NCBI GenBank assembly: GCA_001805465.1
Contig: MHGH01000013.1
Span: 234,766-253,264 of the forward strand
Reading direction: 5' to 3'
Origin: Omnitrophica WOR_2 bacterium RBG_13_41_10
Lineage (GTDB): Bacteria > Omnitrophota > Gorgyraeia > Gygaellales > Profunditerraquicolaceae
Length of the DNA: 18,499 bases
In this document: one piece after another, positions 1 to 6,419 of the stretch
Position numbering within the stretch: the first letter of the stretch is position 1
Layout: each line of letters starts with the position of its first letter
Position numbers and translations under genes: made by a program
The notes under the pieces: generated by a model
Told to the model about the DNA's origin: nothing
What the model saw: only the letters and a program-made list of their open reading frames with translations
Database searches by the model: none

Positions 1-23
1 TCAATTCCGATTACTTTTGCCAT
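1..23 (-). CDS. dnaK: DnaK chaperone, N-terminal seven codons only (partial)
   Basis: The minus strand opens with an ATG at 23 and reads MAKVIGI, the near-invariant beginning of Hsp70/DnaK, before the window ends. A strong ribosome binding site (GGAGGT, 34-29) sits five bases upstream. The gene follows grpE after 17 bases, so hrcA-grpE-dnaK is the usual heat-shock operon order. DnaK is the ATP-driven cytoplasmic chaperone for which GrpE is the nucleotide exchange factor. Identification rests on seven residues plus operon context, which together are convincing. Confidence 0.9.
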
Positions 24-40
24 ATTGCACCTCCGAAATT

Positions 41-577
41 TTATTTTTTCGAAACTTTTACTTTTGCTGTCCTGATTACTCTATCGTTTAACAAATAACC
101 CTTTTGTAATTCTTCTATTATTGTATGCTCGGGCAAATCCTTATTTTCTGCCTGCATCAAAGCCTCATGTAAATGGGGATCAAAGATTTTACCCTCTGCC
201 TCAATAGGTCTTACTCCGTAGCTCTTTAACATATCATATAGGTGCGCTAAAATCATTTCTACCCCTTTTAAAAAAACTGATAAATCCTGATGTTTAGTTT
301 CCGCAAGCTCAACGGTACGCTCTAAATCATCAAGTATATTCAATAATTCCAGAATCAGCCCTTCATTGGCAAATTTGGCAAAATCCTGTTTTTCTTTTTC
401 TAAGCGCTTACGGTTATTGTCAAAATCTGCCTGCAAGCGCAAGATCTTATCCCAATATTCTTTGGCCTTGTCAGCCTCTTGTTGTAACTTTAAATACTCG
501 GATTCTTTCAAAGAGATGATTTTTTCTTCTTGATTTTGCTCTTTCTCTTTTTTTTGATTCTCTTTATGCTCTTCCAT
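41..577 (-). CDS. grpE: GrpE, nucleotide exchange factor for DnaK
   Basis: GrpE releases ADP from DnaK during the cytoplasmic chaperone cycle. The 178-residue length is normal for the family. Residues 1-20 are a charged, disordered-looking leader. Residues 22-90 form the long dimerising coiled coil. The C-terminal beta domain carries the family signature: FDPHLHEAL at 132-140 and the GYLLNDRVIRTAKV block at 160-173. It begins 13 bases after the hrcA stop, with an AAGGGC ribosome binding site, and ends 17 bases before dnaK. It should therefore share the CIRCE-controlled transcript. Nothing in the protein is unusual. Confidence 0.97.
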   Translation of the reverse strand: MEEHKENQKKEKEQNQEEKIISLKESEYLKLQQEADKAKEYWDKILRLQADFDNNRKRLEKEKQDFAKFANEGLILELLNILDDLERTVELAETKHQDLSVFLKGVEMILAHLYDMLKSYGVRPIEAEGKIFDPHLHEALMQAENKDLPEHTIIEELQKGYLLNDRVIRTAKVKVSKK

Positions 578-590
578 GAATTTGCCCTTG

Positions 591-1328
591 TTAAATTTTT
601 TCCAAAACCGTAGTTAAAGTATCGGATATAAACTCTAAGGTAGGTATAATGTGGTTGTACTCCATGCGCATAGGCCCTAAAACCGCTATTCTACCCCAAG
701 GTTTATTTTTAATCCGGTAACTAGAGATTACCAATGAGCAATTGTCCATTTCCTGATAGCCTAATTCTTTACCGATATAAACCCTGATCTTACCGGAAAA
801 ATCACGGTGGATGATTTCTATTAGCCGCTGTTTTTCCTCTAACATCTCTACAATAAGCCGGATCTTTTCTAAGTCTTTAAATTCCGGCTGCTCTAAAATA
901 TACCTCATGCCGCGGTAAAAAAATTTATCCTGCCAATCCAATACTGAAACAATGCTGGCATAATGCGTCATCGCCGAGACAAACTCAGATGTCTCCTCTA
1001 GTGTATCCTCCAGGCGCTTGATTTCTCTTTTGTATTCCTTAATAACTTTTTCCTTCTCATTATCTAATAACTCCATCTGTGAAAGCAAAAAATCTACATA
1101 ATAACGGTATCCTTTATCAGTGGGAATCCTGCCGGCAGAGGTATGCGGGTGAGTAAGATAACCGGTCTCCTCTAATTCTGCAAAGATATTGCGGATAGTA
1201 GCGGAACTTAAATCAAAATTCTGGGCAATATCTTCCGAAGCTACTGGCTCTGCTTCCTTAATATAACGGTTAATTGCCGCGCTTAAAATCGCTTTTTTAC
1301 GGGTTTCCTGATCTACGGTCCTTACCAT
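591..1328 (-). CDS. hrcA: HrcA heat-shock repressor, shortened form
   Basis: HrcA represses heat-shock operons by binding CIRCE; a CIRCE site lies upstream at 1435-1461. The N-terminal winged helix is clear: SSATIRN at 41-47 and the hallmark HTSAGRIPTDKGYR at 62-75. A coiled segment (about 88-115) leads to the family's SAMTHYAS region (118-125). The C-terminal half (about 140-245) resembles the end of the GAF-like domain. At 245 residues it is roughly 100 shorter than typical HrcA (about 340). The part after THYAS that normally holds most of the inserted dimerising domain appears absent, although both ends are present. The start is fixed by a GGGGAGG ribosome binding site at 1341-1335. Function as repressor is inferred from the domain and the CIRCE; the effect of the missing segment is unknown. 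Confidence 0.93.
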   Translation of the reverse strand: MVRTVDQETRKKAILSAAINRYIKEAEPVASEDIAQNFDLSSATIRNIFAELEETGYLTHPHTSAGRIPTDKGYRYYVDFLLSQMELLDNEKEKVIKEYKREIKRLEDTLEETSEFVSAMTHYASIVSVLDWQDKFFYRGMRYILEQPEFKDLEKIRLIVEMLEEKQRLIEIIHRDFSGKIRVYIGKELGYQEMDNCSLVISSYRIKNKPWGRIAVLGPMRMEYNHIIPTLEFISDTLTTVLEKI

Positions 1329-1374
1329 TTTAAGCCTCCCCTTAGCAATTACAGCCTTTGAAAGCTAAAGGTTA

Positions 1375-1402
1375 ATTTTAACATACCAACTTCTTTTGTC
1401 AA
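1375..1402 (-). promoter_or_regulatory. Candidate sigma-70 promoter for hrcA-grpE-dnaK
   Basis: On the minus strand TTGACA (1402-1397) is followed after 16 bases by TAAAAT (1380-1375), about 47 bases before the hrcA ATG. The CIRCE lies 32 bases upstream of this -35 rather than downstream. A second possibility, TTAGCA (1461-1456) with TAATAT (1437-1432) at 18 bases, would place the -35 inside CIRCE and fit repression better. The sequence alone does not decide between them. Confidence 0.55.
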
Positions 1403-1434
1403 TCTCTTTAAGGCTTAGCTAAACTCTAGACATA

Positions 1435-1461
1435 TTAACACTCTAGCCTCAAGAGTGCTAA
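1435..1461. promoter_or_regulatory. CIRCE operator (HrcA binding site)
   Basis: The inverted repeat reads TTAACACTC, nine spacer bases, GAGTGCTAA. The canonical CIRCE is TTAGCACTC-N9-GAGTGCTAA, so 17 of 18 arm positions match; the single change is G to A in the left arm on the plus strand. It lies between hspR and hrcA, 106 bases upstream of the hrcA ATG. Control of hrcA-grpE-dnaK by HrcA follows from established knowledge of the element. Confidence 0.95.
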
Positions 1462-1478
1462 AAATAACTTAAAAAAAA

Positions 1479-1742
1479 TTACTCCCCTATTTCTCTCTCC
1501 AAAATTATTCTAATCCCATGAATATTTACGTGTTTGTCTTCCATTAAATAATGAATGTACTCTAGCTTCTTCACATCTTTCAGCGAATAAAGACGGCTCT
1601 TTTTGCCTATTCGCTTGGGCCGTACAATACCTACCTTATCTAATTGGCGCAGGGTCCAAGCCGGTAAATCTACTAACTTGCTTACTACGCTAATTACATA
1701 TACCGGCTCATCCGGGCTAATATAAATATCAAACAAAGGCAT
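1479..1742 (-). CDS. hspR: HspR-like MerR-family heat-shock regulator
   Basis: This is an 87-residue MerR-type DNA-binding protein. Residues 13-20 (PVYVISVV) and the helix-turn-helix with recognition segment TLRQLDKVGIVRPKR (30-44) match HspR, as do SRLYSLKDVKKLEYI (49-63) and the closing VNIHGIRIILE (72-82). It lacks the longer C-terminal tail of many HspR proteins, so it is close to a bare DNA-binding domain. HspR represses dnaK-type operons with DnaK as co-repressor in actinobacteria and epsilonproteobacteria. Here it sits directly upstream of hrcA-grpE-dnaK, which supports the assignment over other MerR families. It has its own promoter (1787-1815) and an AAAGGAGAGG ribosome binding site at 1756-1747. 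It is separated from hrcA by the CIRCE region. Confidence 0.85.
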   Translation of the reverse strand: MPLFDIYISPDEPVYVISVVSKLVDLPAWTLRQLDKVGIVRPKRIGKKSRLYSLKDVKKLEYIHYLMEDKHVNIHGIRIILEREIGE

Positions 1743-1786
1743 GTTACCTCTCCTTTGCTACTTTAATTCTCCTACGTCTGAAAGAG

Positions 1787-1815
1787 AATATAACATACAA
1801 CAATGGTTTTGTCAA
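1787..1815 (-). promoter_or_regulatory. Strong sigma-70 promoter of hspR
   Basis: TTGACA (1815-1810) and TATATT (1792-1787) are separated by 17 bases on the minus strand, in the 101-bp gap between the hflX stop and the hspR start. The -35 is consensus and the -10 differs by one base. hspR can therefore be transcribed independently of the upstream hflX operon. Confidence 0.8.
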
Positions 1816-1843
1816 GATTATTTAATAAAATTTTTTAGATATT

Positions 1844-3103
1844 CTAACTGATATCACTTATCTCTTTTTCTTTCAATAAGTTATATAATAAAGATTTTGG
1901 TATATTTGCAGTGATTTTTATGCCTTTTTGCTGGTATTCTATCTTCTCCACCCTGCCCTGTCGATAAAATAAATCCACCAGCTCCATACGTGAATAAGGA
2001 ATTAATCCTTTCCATAAAACCATTGCAGGCTGAAAATATTCCTGGATTTTTTCTAATAAAACATTTATCCCTTGCTTAAACTTGGCGGAAATGAATACAG
2101 GGTGAACAAAATCTTTGCTTAAACTGTGCAGCCAAGACTTATCATCTATGAGGTCTATTTTATTTAAGGCGGTAATTATCGGTTTATTCTCTACTTCTAA
2201 TTCCTTAAGGACTTCTGCCACGGCTTTTTGGCGTTCATGGGCTAAACTATTGCCCACATCCAAAACATGAACTAATAAATCCGCTTCTTGGACTTCTTCC
2301 AGGGTAGCCTTAAAGGCCTCTACCAAATGATGCGGTAGATTATTTAAAAAACCTACGGTATCAGAAATAACAATATTCTGGCCATTAGTAAGCTTCAGGA
2401 TTCTGGAGATAGGATCCAAAGTAGTAAAAAGGCTTTCGCGCACAGGCTGATTAGTATTAGTAAGGGTATTTAGTAAAGTAGATTTTCCCGCGCTGGTATA
2501 ACCTACCAAGGCCGCTGTCGGTGTGGCGTTTTCTTTTCTCTTCTTTCTTAAAGTAGCCCGATGCAGGCTTAAGTGTTTTAAATCACCTTTAAGTTTCTCT
2601 ATTCTTTTTCTCAAAACGCGGCGGTCAACTTCTAGTTTCTGTTCACCCGGACCCCTTGTTCCTATCCCGCCTCCTAACCTGGAAAGTATTACCCCCTTGC
2701 CTACTAATCGCGGCAGGAGATATTGTAGCTGTGCTAACTCTACCTGCATTTTTCCTTCCGGGGTTTTGGCATGCTGGGCAAAGATGTCTAAAATTAACTG
2801 GGTGCGGTCAATGGTTTTCTTGCCGATTAATTCTTCCAGATTGCGCTGCTGGGTACCGGAAAAATCATGGCTAAAAATCACGGTATCAATTTTTTCTTCC
2901 TGACAGATATAAACTAACTCTTCGGCCTTGCCTTTGCCGATAAAAAAGTTGGCTGTAGGTTTATCGCGCTGGCACCAGATATTATTTACTACCTCGGCTC
3001 TACAGGTATGCGCTAATTCTTCTAACTCCGCAGCCATATCTTCAATCTTCCAGCTGTTTTTCTCTGAATCTAATTTGATTGTGACTAACAGCGCTCTTTC
3101 CAT
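1844..3103 (-). CDS. hflX: HflX ribosome-associated GTPase
   Basis: HflX binds the 50S subunit and splits stalled or heat-damaged ribosomes using GTP. The N-terminal HflX domain (1-190) contains the nucleotide-sensing GGGIGTRGPGE segment (144-154) and a charged helical region (160-190). The G domain shows G1 GYTSAGKS (201-208), G3 DTVGF (248-252), G4 NKID (314-317) and G5 SAK (339-341). A short C-terminal domain follows. At 419 residues the size is normal. Ser at position 204 replaces the usual Asn of GYTNAGKS, a minor change. It starts two bases after the miaA stop, so miaA-hflX are cotranscribed, a widespread pairing (as in E. coli miaA-hfq-hflX). The heat-shock region follows downstream. 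Confidence 0.97.
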   Translation of the reverse strand: MERALLVTIKLDSEKNSWKIEDMAAELEELAHTCRAEVVNNIWCQRDKPTANFFIGKGKAEELVYICQEEKIDTVIFSHDFSGTQQRNLEELIGKKTIDRTQLILDIFAQHAKTPEGKMQVELAQLQYLLPRLVGKGVILSRLGGGIGTRGPGEQKLEVDRRVLRKRIEKLKGDLKHLSLHRATLRKKRKENATPTAALVGYTSAGKSTLLNTLTNTNQPVRESLFTTLDPISRILKLTNGQNIVISDTVGFLNNLPHHLVEAFKATLEEVQEADLLVHVLDVGNSLAHERQKAVAEVLKELEVENKPIITALNKIDLIDDKSWLHSLSKDFVHPVFISAKFKQGINVLLEKIQEYFQPAMVLWKGLIPYSRMELVDLFYRQGRVEKIEYQQKGIKITANIPKSLLYNLLKEKEISDIS

Positions 3104-3105
3104 GG

Positions 3106-4071
3106 TTAGTACCGTGTACCGTGTACAGAGTACAGTGCGAGTATTTTATTTACAATGGATACCGGTTTTTCTTTGCCCTTAATTTCTATCCATTCAATTC
3201 TTTTATCCTTACGAAACCAAGTCAGCTGCCTTTTGGCGTATAAACGGGTATTCCTTTTCATTAAGCTCTTGGCCTCTCCCAAATCATAGAGGCCACTAAG
3301 ATAGCCCTTTAATTCTTTGATACCGATTGCAGCTTGAGCAGTTTTACTCAACTTCATTTTAAGAAGTTTTTTTACCTCTCCTAACAGCCCTTTTTTAAAC
3401 ATCTCTTCTACGCGCTGATCAATTCTTTTATATAACCGCTGGCGACTAGTATCCAGGCAAAAAATCCTTACGTCATAATTGTCGGCTATGCCGTTACGTT
3501 CTTTTTGTAACACAGATATGGGCTTACCGGTTGCTTCCTGAACTTCTAATGCGCGAATAATGCGCCTAGAATCGTGAGGATGAATTTTAGCGGCTGCTTC
3601 GGGGTCTAACTTTTGCAGCCGTTTATATAAATATTCTTTACCTAAATTATCTAATTCTTTATAAAGGCGCCGGCGGATATTTTTATTTTCCGATTTGGCC
3701 TGAAAGATTCCGTCGATGAGCACTGACATATAAAGGCCGGTACCGCCTACAAATAAAGGGGTTTTACCTTTTTCTAAAATCTCCTGAATTTTTTTTAAGG
3801 CCCCCCTGCGGTATTGAGCAACATTATATCCTTTAATAGGAGAAACCATACTGATGAAATGATGGGGAATGGTTTTTCTTAAAATAATTGAGGGCTTTGA
3901 GGTAATGATATCCATCCCCTTATAAATCTGCATAGAATCGCAGGAAATAATCTCGGCATTAATTTTTTTGGCAAGATAAACTGCACTTTGCGATTTTCCT
4001 ACTGCAGTCGGACCCACTAAAAAAATAATTTTTGGCTTGCGTCTCCTGACCTGCGACTTGCGACTTAACAT
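3106..4071 (-). CDS. miaA: MiaA, tRNA dimethylallyltransferase
   Basis: MiaA transfers the dimethylallyl group of DMAPP to N6 of A37 in tRNAs reading UNN codons. The P-loop GPTAVGKS is at 20-27, followed by the substrate motif DSMQIYKGMDI (45-55) and the GGTGLYM segment. The RAL/tRNA-binding region contains DSRRIIRALEV. The length of 321 residues is typical. Its product is the substrate of MiaB, encoded two genes upstream, and DMAPP comes from the IspH pathway, also encoded in this window. The start overlaps the preceding TPR-SPOR stop (TAATG). Both termini are modified by 7-bp repeat arrays: residues 3-11 by 4039-4066 and the last nine residues by 3109-3136. The conserved core begins only near residue 13. 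Confidence 0.97.
   Translation of the reverse strand: MLSRKSQVRRRKPKIIFLVGPTAVGKSQSAVYLAKKINAEIISCDSMQIYKGMDIITSKPSIILRKTIPHHFISMVSPIKGYNVAQYRRGALKKIQEILEKGKTPLFVGGTGLYMSVLIDGIFQAKSENKNIRRRLYKELDNLGKEYLYKRLQKLDPEAAAKIHPHDSRRIIRALEVQEATGKPISVLQKERNGIADNYDVRIFCLDTSRQRLYKRIDQRVEEMFKKGLLGEVKKLLKMKLSKTAQAAIGIKELKGYLSGLYDLGEAKSLMKRNTRLYAKRQLTWFRKDKRIEWIEIKGKEKPVSIVNKILALYSVHGTRY
3109..3136. repeat. Heptamer tandem array 1 (4 x 7 bp) at the miaA 3' end
   Basis: On the plus strand the units are GTACCGT, GTACCGT, GTACAGA and GTACAGT. They encode the C-terminal residues of MiaA before its TAA at 3106-3108, which abuts hflX. On the minus strand the unit TACACGG differs by one base from the TCCACGG unit of array 3, so the two are related. 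Confidence 0.85.
4039..4066. repeat. Heptamer tandem array 2 (2 perfect, about 2 degenerate units) at the miaA 5' end
   Basis: GCGACTT occurs twice back to back (4053-4059 and 4060-4066), preceded by degenerate seven-base units. The array encodes residues about 3-11 of MiaA, an Arg/Lys-rich leader with no counterpart in usual MiaA proteins. Confidence 0.7.
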
Positions 4072-4829
4072 TAAGGATAGATTTTTGTGGGGTAGCCTTC
4101 TTGTGTAAGCTTGTTTTCTAGTTCTTGCGCTTCTTGGCGCAGTTTAAATTTTCCGATCCTTACCCGATAAGTTGTAGTATCTAGAGCCTTGGCTTCTTCT
4201 ATATAAGCCGGATACCCATTTTGGATTAATTTTTGCATAAAGTTCTGGGCGTTGGTGCTGCTAGAGAAAGAGCCTACCTGAACAGCATAATATATCTCGC
4301 AAGATGTATCTAAATCTTTATTAGAAATAAATTCAAAGCTTTCCGGCGCTTCTTCTTTTAGCCTGGAAAGATATTCTTTTGCCTGCTGGGTATCACCGGT
4401 CTTTAAGGCACATTGGCTGATTCGGTAATAAGCCGTAAAGCGTAATTTAGAGGAGGGGTTACCATCTATAACCTTTCTGTATTGGGCATTGGCGTTTTGG
4501 TAATCCCCTTTTAAAAAATAGCTATCCCCTAAACCCAATAATGCGCCTTCTTTAAAACCACTGCCTTTAAATTCCCGCAAGATAATCTCAAAAATATCTG
4601 AGGCGCGTAAATAATTACCGTCCTTTAAATAATTTAAGCCCAACAGGTAATACAGTTCATCCAGGCCATCCGTAGAATGCTCAATACCGGCAATTGCCTT
4701 TTCTCCTTCTATAATCGCCTGTTTATAATCGCTGCTTAAAAACCTGGCTTTCATTTTATCCAAATTTAAAGCAAAGGCGTTGTTTAAAATTCCAAATACC
4801 AAGCAGCAAATTACAAATAAGTATTTCAT
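4071..4829 (-). CDS. Exported TPR-SPOR repeat protein
   Basis: Residues 1-20 form a signal peptide ending AFA, so the protein should be periplasmic. Residues about 30-170 contain three to four tetratricopeptide-like helical pairs, for example YYLLGLNYLKDGNYLRASDI and GLGDSYFLKGDYQNANAQYR. The C-terminal region (about 180-252) is a SPOR domain beginning YYAVQVGSFSSSTNAQNF and closing with TYRVRIGKFKLRQEAQ. SPOR domains bind peptidoglycan stripped of stem peptides at division sites, and TPRs mediate protein contacts. A role in cell-wall or division-site assembly is therefore inferred, though no specific partner is visible. It overlaps the miaB 3' end by four bases and the miaA start by one, so it is translationally coupled within a tRNA-modification operon. 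Confidence 0.88.
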   Translation of the reverse strand: MKYLFVICCLVFGILNNAFALNLDKMKARFLSSDYKQAIIEGEKAIAGIEHSTDGLDELYYLLGLNYLKDGNYLRASDIFEIILREFKGSGFKEGALLGLGDSYFLKGDYQNANAQYRKVIDGNPSSKLRFTAYYRISQCALKTGDTQQAKEYLSRLKEEAPESFEFISNKDLDTSCEIYYAVQVGSFSSSTNAQNFMQKLIQNGYPAYIEEAKALDTTTYRVRIGKFKLRQEAQELENKLTQEGYPTKIYP

Positions 4830-6349
4830 TTTTTCTTTTTAGATATTTCTCTCTGTAAATCTAGGATCAACCTATGCCTTCTTTCCTTTTCTTTCTTCTC
4901 TACAGTATCTATGAACTCTTGTGCCTTTGTATGCGGCCGGGGAGAATACTTAAAAATATATGCTGCGTTAAACTGTATCTTTTTGATTAAATCATAAGTG
5001 TCCTGAAAATCTTTTTCTGTCTCATTCGGAAAACCTACTATAATATCCGTGGTCAAGGAGCCATCCTTTATTATTTTACGATAATTTTTTACTAAATCCA
5101 GGTAAAGTTTTTTATCATATCCGCGGTTCATCAGTTTTAAAATCTTATCCGAACCGGACTGTATTGGAAGATGTAGGTGCTTTTTTAACTTATCTAAATC
5201 CTCCATTGTCTTAAATAATTCTACCGTGGTATCTTTAGGATGCGAAGTCATGAAACTGAATTCTTCTAAACCTTCTATCTCATTTACCATTTTCAATAGT
5301 GCTACAAAGTTAACTGTGGACTGTGGACCGTGGACCGTGGACTTATAAGCATTAACATTCTGCCCTAACAAAGTAATCCTGGTTATCCCTTTTACTATTG
5401 CCTCCTCTATTTCTTTTAAGATATCTTTATAGTTACGGTTTCTTAACGGCCCTCGCACATAAGGCACTACACAATAAGAGCAAAAATTAGAGCATCCTTC
5501 GGAAATAACCACAAAGGCATGCTCTTGGTCCTGATAAAAGCCGTGATGATAAATTTTTTCAGGCCTTACTTCGCCATCTGTCTCCCAAACTTTTCTTTCA
5601 AATATTTTATGGTCTATTAACTTCTCGATAACCTCGGGAATCTTAGCGATATCCTGCGGCCCCACTACAAAATCCACTTTTTTAGATTTTTCAAAAATCT
5701 GTTCCTGATAATTCTGCGCCATACAGCCGACCACTCCGATAATCTGCTGGTCACTATACTTATCTATAGCATTCCAAACCCTGTTTTCTGCATGCTGGCG
5801 CACCGAACAGGTATTTAATATCACAACATCTGCTTCATCCGGATTAGTTGTTAGTGCATAGTTCTTAGTTCTTAGTAAGCCACAAATCACTTCCGAATCA
5901 CGGACATTCATCTGACAGCCAAACGTCTTTATATAAACTGACAAACGTTTGGGTGTCAGCCCCCCGCTTAGATTTGCGCAGCAAATCTGGGGGGCTAACT
6001 TCTCTCTAGACTGCGCATATGCCTTAATCATTGCTTCTTTTTCCATTCTTGTGCGTTTCTTTATATCTCTCTCCACTCGTACCGCATTTCTGTAATAATT
6101 ATACTCCTTAACATACACCAGCTTTAAAGGAGTTTTTCCTTTTAAATATTTCGCGCCACGCCCGCAACTATTATTATGTTCGTTTATCCTGCGTTCTAAA
6201 TCATTCGTATATCCCGTATAATAAGTCCCATCGCTACATTCCACAATATAGACATAGAATTTACCCTTGCGGATAAATTTAGCCCTTATCTTTCTGCTGC
6301 TCTTCACTACCATAGGGATAAACCTTGATAACTCTGCCGTTTTTATCAC
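4826..6349 (-). CDS. miaB: GIY-YIG domain fused to MiaB-type methylthiotransferase lacking TRAM
   Basis: Residues 31-110 are a UPF0213/URI-type GIY-YIG domain: YVYIVEC, YTGYT, LERRINEHN and the RVERDIKK helix. After a linker (about 115-135) comes MiaB, the radical-SAM enzyme that 2-methylthiolates i6A37 of tRNA. The UPF0004 domain has cluster cysteines C145, C181 and C209. The radical-SAM CxxxCxxC is at C286, C290 and C293, and TLLGQNVNAY is conserved. The protein ends at LQREISKKKK, so the usual C-terminal TRAM domain (about 60-70 residues) is missing and the next gene overlaps by four bases. Two heptamer arrays lie inside the frame: 5314-5341 in a variable loop after NVNAY, and 5844-5878 near residues 158-169. 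The linker is encoded by a large palindrome (5958-5996). Start options are GTG at 6349 or ATG at 6313; neither has a strong ribosome binding site, but the GTG overlaps a leader ORF stop. Confidence 0.9.
   Translation of the reverse strand: MIKTAELSRFIPMVVKSSRKIRAKFIRKGKFYVYIVECSDGTYYTGYTNDLERRINEHNNSCGRGAKYLKGKTPLKLVYVKEYNYYRNAVRVERDIKKRTRMEKEAMIKAYAQSREKLAPQICCANLSGGLTPKRLSVYIKTFGCQMNVRDSEVICGLLRTKNYALTTNPDEADVVILNTCSVRQHAENRVWNAIDKYSDQQIIGVVGCMAQNYQEQIFEKSKKVDFVVGPQDIAKIPEVIEKLIDHKIFERKVWETDGEVRPEKIYHHGFYQDQEHAFVVISEGCSNFCSYCVVPYVRGPLRNRNYKDILKEIEEAIVKGITRITLLGQNVNAYKSTVHGPQSTVNFVALLKMVNEIEGLEEFSFMTSHPKDTTVELFKTMEDLDKLKKHLHLPIQSGSDKILKLMNRGYDKKLYLDLVKNYRKIIKDGSLTTDIIVGFPNETEKDFQDTYDLIKKIQFNAAYIFKYSPRPHTKAQEFIDTVEKKEKERRHRLILDLQREISKKKK
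5314..5341. repeat. Heptamer tandem array 3 (4 x 7 bp) inside miaB
   Basis: The units CTGTGGA, CTGTGGA, CCGTGGA and CCGTGGA run without interruption. They encode most of the segment KSTVHGPQSTVN (residues 336-347), which lies in the variable loop between the conserved GQNVN motif and the next helix of the radical-SAM barrel. Confidence 0.88.
5844..5878. repeat. Heptamer tandem array 4 (5 x 7 bp) inside miaB
   Basis: The units TTAGTTG, TTAGTGC, ATAGTTC, TTAGTTC and TTAGTAA run in a row. They encode the stretch LRTKNYALTTNP near residues 159-170, between the first conserved cysteine block and the DVVILNTCSVR motif of the UPF0004 domain. Confidence 0.82.
5958..5996. repeat. Long interrupted palindrome joining the GIY-YIG and MiaB domains
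   Basis: The outer arms AGCCCCCC (5958-5965) and GGGGGGCT (5989-5996) enclose inner arms AGATTTGC (5970-5977) and GCAAATCT (5981-5988), with a three-base loop and a four-base bulge on one side. All 16 arm pairs are Watson-Crick. It is translated in frame as the linker around APQICCANLSGGL. Its G/C-run arms are unlike the AT-rich surroundings, suggesting a REP- or MITE-like hairpin captured in the reading frame. Confidence 0.85.
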
Positions 6350-6381
6350 AAAGAACCAGATCCTTTTTTAAAATCGTTCAT
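6346..6381 (-). CDS. Possible 11-codon leader ORF upstream of the GIY-YIG-miaB gene
   Basis: An ATG at 6381 has the best ribosome binding site of the region (GGAGGT, 6391-6386, four bases away) but reads only MNDFKKGSGSL before TGA. That TGA overlaps the GTG start of the downstream ORF (GTGA), an arrangement typical of translational coupling. If one base is dropped after the A6 run, the frame instead continues as a 33-residue peptide ending at 6279. A decayed or frameshifted small gene is therefore an equally good reading. Confidence 0.4.
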   Translation of the reverse strand: MNDFKKGSGSL

Positions 6382-6419
6382 AAAAACCTCCATATGTATA
6401 GTGCTTGGACATATACAAA

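Noticed and set aside
2523..3182. Plus-strand open frames opposite hflX and miaA
   Set aside because: They lie antisense to clear HflX and MiaA coding sequence, have no ribosome binding sites and show no recognisable protein motifs.
3109..5878. CRISPR array
   Set aside because: The tandem arrays have 7-bp contiguous units with no spacers, and no cas genes are present.
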